A stretch of DNA of 64,000 nucleotides. It comes from an uncultured Aquimarina sp. GTDB taxonomy: Bacteria > Bacteroidota > Bacteroidia > Flavobacteriales > Flavobacteriaceae. Positions within the stretch are counted from its first letter, which is position 1; each line of letters opens with the position of its first letter. The position numbers were made by a program, and so were the translations under genes. Of this stretch, positions 54,129 through 61,683 are shown piece after piece. Below the pieces are notes generated by a model that did not search any database, was not told the DNA's origin, and saw nothing but the letters and a program-made list of their open reading frames with translations. The stretch spans positions 175,600-239,599 of the forward strand of contig CANMLW010000006.1 in the NCBI GenBank assembly GCA_947498705.1. Reading direction: 5' to 3'.

Positions 54129-54577
54129 TGGGAATGTTAATTTTAAGCAACAAAGTTGAAAATCGAAAAACAATTTTGGCAAATGTACTTTTGGCCTCAA
54201 TTGATGCTAGCCTATCCTTTTCAATAGATGAATTTGAATCAGAGAAGTTGTTGTCAGATGAGACAATGGATTTAGTCTTGAGAAAAAGACGTCATGATAA
54301 TGTTGAAGAGAGTTTGATTTTAGGGCTTGATTCAGAAGAAGAAATCAGATCATTTAGTGAACATCTCAATATTGAAATTAAAGGGGAAAAGTGTTATCGG
54401 CTTGCAGTTAGTGAAGATGCCAATTGTGATCATTTAATTTATGAATTTGCACAATGCTACCTTAAACTTCAACCAAATCATTGTATATCAATTTATGGAG
54501 ATAGCTTCTTTTTTTTGGAAGATATGATAAGGTTAGAATCAAAAGGGGGGTATCATCAAGGTTGGTGTTTTAAATAG
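54128..54577 (+). CDS. Probable immunity protein
   Basis: The 149-aa soluble protein has no signal and is somewhat acidic (SIDEFESEKLLSDET, DSEEEIRSFSEHL). Every large neighbouring gene encodes an exported protein, so a cytosolic product in their midst stands out. Its ATG overlaps the toxin stop codon (TAATG). I do not recognise a family. The C-terminal half (CDHLIYEFAQCYLKL, DSFFFLEDMIRL) may be alpha/beta. The immunity role is inferred from size, location, overlap and lack of signal. Confidence 0.65.
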   Translation: MGMLILSNKVENRKTILANVLLASIDASLSFSIDEFESEKLLSDETMDLVLRKRRHDNVEESLILGLDSEEEIRSFSEHLNIEIKGEKCYRLAVSEDANCDHLIYEFAQCYLKLQPNHCISIYGDSFFFLEDMIRLESKGGYHQGWCFK

Positions 54578-54829
54578 TTGTAGATAGGGAATTTGAAGGT
54601 CGCTATACAAAAGCACCCTGAATTTGAGCAAAATATGTTTTGACAGGTAGAAGAGATTATGAATAAAAAATTAAATAACAAAATATAGTATTATAGAACC
54701 CCTGAATACAGTGTTTTTTGGAGATGTATTATTTACAAACTTGCACCTTGTTGATAATCGCATAAAATGAATAGGGGTCGAAAGAATGAAAATTCGAAGG
54801 ATAAGATTAAACAACCAAGCTAATAAACT
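54578..54829. other. Gap after the putative immunity gene
   Basis: These 252 AT-rich bases hold no supported gene or terminator. They probably mark the downstream border of a replaceable toxin-immunity cassette and the start of a second transcription unit. Confidence 0.4.
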
Positions 54830-57800
54830 ATGAACAAAATACTTAAATTTTCAATAGTTATAAGTCTTTGCTTATTTGCAACGAGTCTGTTTGCCAATGA
54901 AATAAGATATGCTACCCATAAGAATGTAGAAAATGTAAAAGAAGATACAACAGCACCTGCAAAAGATAGTTTGTCGGTAGCTACTTCTATGGTCGAGGTT
55001 ACTACTGCAAAAGCAGCAAAACCTGCCAGAGCATTTAGAAAATTTAAATCATTAGAGCAGTTTGATACACCGGTTGTAGCAAAACCAGCCAACCGTTTTA
55101 TAGATAAGCAAGGTTTTTATTTTAACGGTCCTAATGCCGATAAGAATAAGGAGAAGCTAGAAGAAGCTAAGAAGACTTTCGAAGAAATAGAAAGATCTGA
55201 GCGCTATATAGACGAGCTCAAAAAAAATGAATTAAATCGACTTCCTGTTGCGATTCGCCCCAAAACCATCAGTAACGTTACCTATACGGTAGGAATTGCC
55301 AAAGCAGTCTTTAAACCTACCTATACAGAGCTTACCGCGTTTCTAAAGATCGAAACCCCAAGAACTACTTCTACAACTACTACAATTCTTGATGAAGAAG
55401 GTAATCCAGTAACTACCAATTCTGATCCAAAAGAAGATAATAATGTATTGATTCTGGGAGCATCTAATATTAAACTTTCTCATGATGGAGGAATTATAGG
55501 AGATGCACGACTTAATCTTATTTCGCAATTCACTACCAACATCAATAGTGGTACTATCTTATTAACCTTAAAAGGAAGTTTTGATAACCCCGGTACTTAT
55601 GCGACTATAGATTGTTTTGGATTTAAAGAATTAGGGATCGATGCCAATATAAAGTTTGCAAACGGGTTGCTATATCCAGTAGACAAAGATGGTAAAGAAA
55701 AACAAGGGTATGTAGAAAGTGATTTCAAAATCGTAGCCAGCGATTGGAACGATATGGTGGTGAATATCTCATTACCAGAGTTCGGAATTTCGGGAGCAGG
55801 AGATACCACTTTTCAGTTAAACACTGCCATACTGGATTTTAGTGATTTACGTAACGATGATGAGATGCCATCGGGGTATATGAGTAAATACTATCCGCAA
55901 AATCCAGAACTCTGGCAAGGAGTATATATCAAATCCCTAAAAGTAATTTTACCAAAGGCTTTTGAAAAACAAAACAGTAATGAACGGGTTGCCTTTGGTG
56001 CCTCAGATTTGATCATTGATGGACAGGGAGTCACTGGTAAGTTTACAGGAGATAATATTATAGATCTAGACGAAGGGTCAGCATCGGGCTGGGCATTTTC
56101 TCTGGATCACTTTATGCTGGATATAGAGGTTAATAAACTAAAAGCAGGAAGATTTGATGGTAGGATGATCCTACCCGTATCAGAGTTAGATTCGCTACGA
56201 TATTCAGCATTAATACGTAAAGATGAGTATGTACTTAACGTATCTACAGAAAAAGATATCGAGTTCGATGTCTGGAATGCGAATGTAGTAATTGCTAAAG
56301 ATTCGTATGTAGAGCTTAAGGTCAAAGATGATAAGTTTAGACCCAAAGCAAGTCTTAATGGATCGATGAGTATCGCTTCTGGGCTTAAAAAAGAAGATAA
56401 TAATTCTGCTAATAAAGACAAAACGGTAGATTTTAGAGGGATAGTCTTTGAAAACATGGTACTCCAAACCGAATCTCCCAAATTCTCAGTAGATTATTTT
56501 GGGTATCGGGGTGAAATGAAATTGGCTAATTTCCCGGTTTCTTTAAATGAAGTAGGTTTAAGAACTCCTTCTGATACCACTGCAGAACTCGTTTTTGATT
56601 TCAATATTAATCTTACTTCAGAAAGTGATGGAGGTAATGGTGGTGGAGCTAAGCTAGCTATCAAAGCCAAACTAGATGAGAGAGAAGGACGGGATCGTTG
56701 GAAATATGACGGGATAGATCTCGAAAGAGTCTTCATTAAGATGGAAGTTGCAGGAATGGAACTTAAAGGAGCCATCTTTATTTTTGAGGATGATGAAATC
56801 TATGGTACTGGATTTGCAGGCGCCGTAGGGGCCAAATTTACGACAGGAATGAGCCTAGAGGTAGAAGCCAAAGCCTTGTTTGGTAGAACCTCAGAATTTA
56901 GATATTGGTATGCAGATGCAGGAGTGACCTTGCCTCAAGGTATCCCCATTTTTCCCGGTTTTGAAATTAACTATTTTGGAGGGGGAATGTTTAATCGCAT
57001 GAAAATGGCAGGGACGACCAACCAGAAAGACGCACAATACACACAAATAGGGGCATCGAGTTCAGGAGTGATATATGAACCATTTAATGAAAATGGTTTT
57101 GGGATGAAAGCCTCAGTGGGTGTTATTACTGCAGGCTCACCAGATCTGTTTAATGCAAAAGTAGAGTTTGGGATATCATTTTTACGATCAGGAGGACTAC
57201 AAGAAATATACATGAAAGGAAAAGGTAGACTTATCGCATCACTACCAGGAGATTTCTATGAACAAGTTAATGAACAGTTAAACCAGATAGCAGAAGGATT
57301 AGATGTAAACAATACATTCGTTCCCGATGCGGCTATTTCTGCCGATGTATTTATAAAATTCGATTTTGTAAATGATGTATTTCATGCTACATCAGAAGTA
57401 TATATTAATCTATTTGGTATTCTGGAAGGTGTAGGGCCTAACGGAAGAGCAGGCTGGTTAGATTTTTATGTAGGGCCAGACAAATGGCATATTTTGATGG
57501 GAACCCCTAATGATCCTATAGGTGTTAAGCTAAACCTTTTGATTCTTAAGCTTAAAACCGAGAGCTATTTTATGACTGGTGATGATATACCAGGTAGTCC
57601 ACCACCACCAGATATCGTTGCAGATATATTAGGAGTAGATGCTTCTAAGTTAGATTATACCAGAGATCTTAATAAACTTAAATCGGGTAAAGGGTTAGCT
57701 TTTGGTGCACATTGGAGTATGACTACTGGAGATTTACGATTCTTGATTTTTTATGCACGTTTTGATGCCGGAATAGGGTTTGATGTGATGCTAAAAGATT

Positions 57801-59566
57801 ATGGAGAAGCACATTGTAAAGGCTCGTCAGAACCAATAGGAATCAATGGTTGGTATGCCAATGGTCAGGCCTATGCATATCTGCAGGGTGAGGTAGGACT
57901 CAAGTTTAAGATATTCGGAAAACGTAAGAAAGTAACCATTTTTGCAGGAGGAGGAGCAGTACTGTTACAAGCCCGATTACCTAACCCTGTATGGTTACGA
58001 GGATATCTGGCAGGACGTTATAGTGTACTTGGTGGATTGATTAAAGGACGTTTCCGATTTAAAATAGAACTAGGAGAAAAATGTGAAGTTATCGGGGGTA
58101 GTGTTCTTGATGGTATTGTAGTAATAGGAGATATGACGCCAAAAGATGGTGCTGCAGAAGTAGATGTATTTGCCGCTCCAGAAGTAGCTTTCAATTTACA
58201 GATTAATAAAATATTCGAATTACCAGACGATACAGGAGATCGTAAGTATAAAATATTGTTAGATAAATTCGAAGTAACCAAAAACGGACAGCCTGTTGTA
58301 GGAGAAATAGAATGGAATAACAATAATGATTTGGCTACTTTTTATTCTCATGAAATCTTACCACCCAATGCAGAGTTAAAAGCGTATGTACAATTGCATT
58401 TTGAAGAATATAAAAATGGAAATTGGGAAGTTATGGTAAGTGACGGAAAAACATACCTTGAAACCAAAGAGGTAAGTTTTACTACAGGAGAAGCCCCAAG
58501 GACTATTCCTTTAAGCAACATTGAATATATGTATCCGGTTCATCAACAAAAGAATTTCTTTATAGATGAACACAAAAATGGTTATATCCAATTAAAACGA
58601 GGTCAATCGTATTTATTCAATGAACTACCTGGTTGGAAAAAGAATATGACGATGATCAGTACTACGACCAATAACGAGCTTGTAGAAAATTATCAATACA
58701 GTTCAGCTCAAAAACAAGTTACTTTTTCTATGCCAGATATAAGTACACAAACCCCATATACAGTAAAGGTTAAATTGACTCCCCCTAGTAAAGAGGACAG
58801 TAGTTTGACAGAGTCTTATACTACCAAGAATTTAGGAAATGGTGAAGATACAGAAGGTAATGAGGTTCAGGTAAAAACTAAAAAGTTAGAGGGTATAAAA
58901 ATAGCAGGAGATGAACGTGAACTTATTGTCTATGATTTTAGAACAAGCGAGCACACCACTTTTGCAAAAAAGATGAGGTCGGCAAATAAGAAAAGTGATT
59001 TATACGACCATGTACAGTATCCGTATGGTATTGCACTCACTACCAAGGTAGATCCTTTAGAGACATTTGATATGGTAGAATTAGTGGGTAGTAAGTATTC
59101 TGGTAATAAACCATTGATTGTGGCAAGGGCTGTTCTGGACAGAGATAACTATTATAAAGATCAGGTATACCCTCTAGTATATAAAGAATATCCATTAGCA
59201 GGACAGTTTTATGTGAAACGAGATGTGTCAAAAGTGAGTGTACCACCAACAGAAGGAGTAGAACCATTATCATGGTACCTTACCTATATCGAAAATGAAG
59301 TAACACCAGGCAACTATAATAATTATATCCCTTATAGATATAATCAAGTGGTTTATTATTATGGAGATTATGAGGATTTAGGTTACCAGCTGATCAGTTC
59401 AGACCTTTCTATGGAAACAAAAGCCAAATATAAACACTTGTTAATAGATCCTTTTCCTCTAATGAAAAGAGGAAACTATAAAACAAAATTGCAATATGTA
59501 TTGCCCGGAAGTGTCAAAAACGGAACCAATACTATAAGAAACTATTATAACCCATTGTATAGATGA
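54830..59566 (+). CDS. Giant exported beta-rich protein, unknown family
   Basis: The 1578-aa product has a signal peptide (MNKILKFSIVISLCLFATSLFA) and an Ala/Lys/Thr-rich leader region (40-75). Long beta-rich stretches follow, with repeated short GXG segments (VTLPQGIPIFPGFEINYFGGGMFNRM, GVGPNGRAGWLDFYVGPDKWHILMG, KIFGKRKKVTIFAGGGAVLLQARL). Many amphipathic strands around 560-1130 suggest a beta-solenoid or barrel-like body, and the last 350 residues look like Ig/FN3-like domains. No known family motif was recognised. It overlaps the next FN3 gene by 4 bp. It is probably a structural or secreted partner of the surface locus. Confidence 0.75.
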   Translation: MNKILKFSIVISLCLFATSLFANEIRYATHKNVENVKEDTTAPAKDSLSVATSMVEVTTAKAAKPARAFRKFKSLEQFDTPVVAKPANRFIDKQGFYFNGPNADKNKEKLEEAKKTFEEIERSERYIDELKKNELNRLPVAIRPKTISNVTYTVGIAKAVFKPTYTELTAFLKIETPRTTSTTTTILDEEGNPVTTNSDPKEDNNVLILGASNIKLSHDGGIIGDARLNLISQFTTNINSGTILLTLKGSFDNPGTYATIDCFGFKELGIDANIKFANGLLYPVDKDGKEKQGYVESDFKIVASDWNDMVVNISLPEFGISGAGDTTFQLNTAILDFSDLRNDDEMPSGYMSKYYPQNPELWQGVYIKSLKVILPKAFEKQNSNERVAFGASDLIIDGQGVTGKFTGDNIIDLDEGSASGWAFSLDHFMLDIEVNKLKAGRFDGRMILPVSELDSLRYSALIRKDEYVLNVSTEKDIEFDVWNANVVIAKDSYVELKVKDDKFRPKASLNGSMSIASGLKKEDNNSANKDKTVDFRGIVFENMVLQTESPKFSVDYFGYRGEMKLANFPVSLNEVGLRTPSDTTAELVFDFNINLTSESDGGNGGGAKLAIKAKLDEREGRDRWKYDGIDLERVFIKMEVAGMELKGAIFIFEDDEIYGTGFAGAVGAKFTTGMSLEVEAKALFGRTSEFRYWYADAGVTLPQGIPIFPGFEINYFGGGMFNRMKMAGTTNQKDAQYTQIGASSSGVIYEPFNENGFGMKASVGVITAGSPDLFNAKVEFGISFLRSGGLQEIYMKGKGRLIASLPGDFYEQVNEQLNQIAEGLDVNNTFVPDAAISADVFIKFDFVNDVFHATSEVYINLFGILEGVGPNGRAGWLDFYVGPDKWHILMGTPNDPIGVKLNLLILKLKTESYFMTGDDIPGSPPPPDIVADILGVDASKLDYTRDLNKLKSGKGLAFGAHWSMTTGDLRFLIFYARFDAGIGFDVMLKDYGEAHCKGSSEPIGINGWYANGQAYAYLQGEVGLKFKIFGKRKKVTIFAGGGAVLLQARLPNPVWLRGYLAGRYSVLGGLIKGRFRFKIELGEKCEVIGGSVLDGIVVIGDMTPKDGAAEVDVFAAPEVAFNLQINKIFELPDDTGDRKYKILLDKFEVTKNGQPVVGEIEWNNNNDLATFYSHEILPPNAELKAYVQLHFEEYKNGNWEVMVSDGKTYLETKEVSFTTGEAPRTIPLSNIEYMYPVHQQKNFFIDEHKNGYIQLKRGQSYLFNELPGWKKNMTMISTTTNNELVENYQYSSAQKQVTFSMPDISTQTPYTVKVKLTPPSKEDSSLTESYTTKNLGNGEDTEGNEVQVKTKKLEGIKIAGDERELIVYDFRTSEHTTFAKKMRSANKKSDLYDHVQYPYGIALTTKVDPLETFDMVELVGSKYSGNKPLIVARAVLDRDNYYKDQVYPLVYKEYPLAGQFYVKRDVSKVSVPPTEGVEPLSWYLTYIENEVTPGNYNNYIPYRYNQVVYYYGDYEDLGYQLISSDLSMETKAKYKHLLIDPFPLMKRGNYKTKLQYVLPGSVKNGTNTIRNYYNPLYR

Positions 59567-61671
59567 TAAGTAAACCATTAATATATAGAGTAGTATTAGT
59601 GTTAATAGTATGTTTTTTACCATTACAAAATGTAATGGCTCAAGAGCCTATAGGATCAGAGGAGCCAGCTATAAAAGTCTTGGGTAAAGCTACCAAAAAT
59701 GCAATTTTATTGCGTTGGGGTGCCAATACACCTCTGGCTTGGAAAAGAGCAAATACCTATGGTTACATTGTAGAACGTACAACGATGGCGGTAGATAATG
59801 AAATACTTAAAGAACCGATAGTAAAGAAACTTACAGCAACTCCTATTGTACCTAAACCTATGGAAGAATGGGAAAGTTTTGTTGATAATAATGACAATGC
59901 TGCAATTGCTGCTCAAGCCATTTATGGAGAAGGATTTGAAGTAGAAATGGAAGAAGGAGGAAATGCCCTGATGACTATTTTAAATCAAGCCAAAGTACTG
60001 GAACAACGTTTTTCATTTGCTTTGTTTGCTGCAGATCAGGATTTTGAAGTAGCAGAGTACTCTGGGTTGGCATATTCTGATACCACCGTAAAACCTAATG
60101 AGAAGTATTTATATAAGGTGTATACTGCAATTCCAGAGGAAAAAATGAAAGTAAAATTTGGAGGAGTATACTTGGGATTAAATGATTTCAGACCTTTACC
60201 AGAACCTCAGGACTTTGTTGCAATTTTTGGAGATAAAAATGTAATGTTTAGTTGGAATTATGATTTACTTAAAAAGCAGTATAACAGTTATATCATAGAA
60301 CGATCCGATGATAAAGGTGCTACATTCGAGAAAATAAAGACAAAACCAATAGTAAGTCTTAATGAAAAAAAGAAGAAGACATCGGGTCGAATGCTTTATA
60401 CAGATAGTCTTCCTAAAAATAACGTAGAATATCAGTATAGAATAAAAGGAATCTCTCCTTTTGGAGAAGTAGGGCCTGCTTCTAAAATAGTCTCCGGCTT
60501 TGGGCAAAAAGCACTAGTGCACAATCCAGCTATTCTAGAAGCAAAATTAGATGCTAACAATACCAGCGCAAAAATTACCTGGGAATTTCCTGATGAAGCT
60601 TTAGAAACGTTGAGTCATTTCGAATTAAATCATTCAAATCAGGTAAAAGAGGGATATAAAGTGGCAGTACCTGATATTTCTAAAAATACTAGAAGTGTTA
60701 CCTATACAAACCTAGATGCGATTAATTACTTTACAATTACTGCTATAGGTAATGATGGAAATAAGAGAACCTCATTTCCGCAGATGGTACAACCTGTAGA
60801 TGATACCCCTCCCGCAACACCTGTACTATTAACAGGAACAATTGATTCTTTAGGCGTAGTACAATTACAATGGAAACAAAATACCGAAGTAGATTTTTTA
60901 GGGTATCGGGTATTTCGTGCTAATCTGGAAAATGAAGAATTTACACAGATTACTTTTAAAACCATACCACAAAGTACCATTACCGATACCATCAATCTAA
61001 AAACCCTGAATAATAAAATCCATTATAAAGTACAGGCGTTTGATAAACGCTATAATCCTTCTGGATTTTCTGAAGTATTAGCTCTCAAAAAACCAGATAT
61101 AATACCACCAACACCTCCTGTATTCGAATCATTTAATGCAGATCATGGGGTAGTGAAACTAGAATGGACTACCAGTAGTAGTTTGGATGCAGTAAAAACA
61201 TCGGTATATAGAAAAGAAAAAGGAACAGATACCCCGTGGGAACTTATAACAGATGTAAACCTGCCAGAAGGTGGGTTTGTAGACGAGTTGGCTGTTCCCG
61301 GAGTCGTGTACCTATATACGTTGGTTACGGTAGATGAATCTGGTCTAGAATCAGAACCAATCACACCATTAACGATAAGCTTACCAGATAATCAACCTAA
61401 GCCTGGGTTGGATAAATTCAATGCTTTGGTAAATCGAGAATCAGAACAAATTGTAATTACCTGGAAATATAATCAACCCAAGGTGTTAGAATATATCTTA
61501 TATAAAGGTGAAGAAGAAACAAAACCGACCATGTATAAGGTTTTTGGAGTTGATACCACCAAGTTTATAGATAAAAAATTAACGATAAATACGACCTATA
61601 CTTATTTATTACAGGCAGTATTTGTATCAGGAGCAAAATCTCCTATCAAAAAAGTTGAAGTGGAATACTAA
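59563..61671 (+). CDS. Secreted multi-FN3 protein
   Basis: The 702-aa product has a signal peptide ending VMAQ. The rest contains about five fibronectin type III modules of ~95 residues (AILLRWGANTP; VMFSWNYDLLKKQYNSYIIERSDDKGATF; SAKITWEFPDEAL; GVVQLQWKQNTEVDFLGYRVFRA; GVVKLEWTTSSSLDAVKTSVYRKE; QIVITWKYNQPKVLEYILYKGEE). No catalytic domain or T9SS C-terminal signal is seen. It is likely an adhesive or spacer component. Its ATG overlaps the stop of the giant gene, and 12 bp follow before the SprB-repeat gene. Confidence 0.87.
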   Translation: MISKPLIYRVVLVLIVCFLPLQNVMAQEPIGSEEPAIKVLGKATKNAILLRWGANTPLAWKRANTYGYIVERTTMAVDNEILKEPIVKKLTATPIVPKPMEEWESFVDNNDNAAIAAQAIYGEGFEVEMEEGGNALMTILNQAKVLEQRFSFALFAADQDFEVAEYSGLAYSDTTVKPNEKYLYKVYTAIPEEKMKVKFGGVYLGLNDFRPLPEPQDFVAIFGDKNVMFSWNYDLLKKQYNSYIIERSDDKGATFEKIKTKPIVSLNEKKKKTSGRMLYTDSLPKNNVEYQYRIKGISPFGEVGPASKIVSGFGQKALVHNPAILEAKLDANNTSAKITWEFPDEALETLSHFELNHSNQVKEGYKVAVPDISKNTRSVTYTNLDAINYFTITAIGNDGNKRTSFPQMVQPVDDTPPATPVLLTGTIDSLGVVQLQWKQNTEVDFLGYRVFRANLENEEFTQITFKTIPQSTITDTINLKTLNNKIHYKVQAFDKRYNPSGFSEVLALKKPDIIPPTPPVFESFNADHGVVKLEWTTSSSLDAVKTSVYRKEKGTDTPWELITDVNLPEGGFVDELAVPGVVYLYTLVTVDESGLESEPITPLTISLPDNQPKPGLDKFNALVNRESEQIVITWKYNQPKVLEYILYKGEEETKPTMYKVFGVDTTKFIDKKLTINTTYTYLLQAVFVSGAKSPIKKVEVEY

Positions 61672-61683
61672 AAATGAAAAGGG

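Noticed and set aside
59563..61671. Type IX secretion C-terminal signal in the FN3 protein
   Set aside because: The last 80 residues read as another FN3 module and show no typical T9SS sorting motif.
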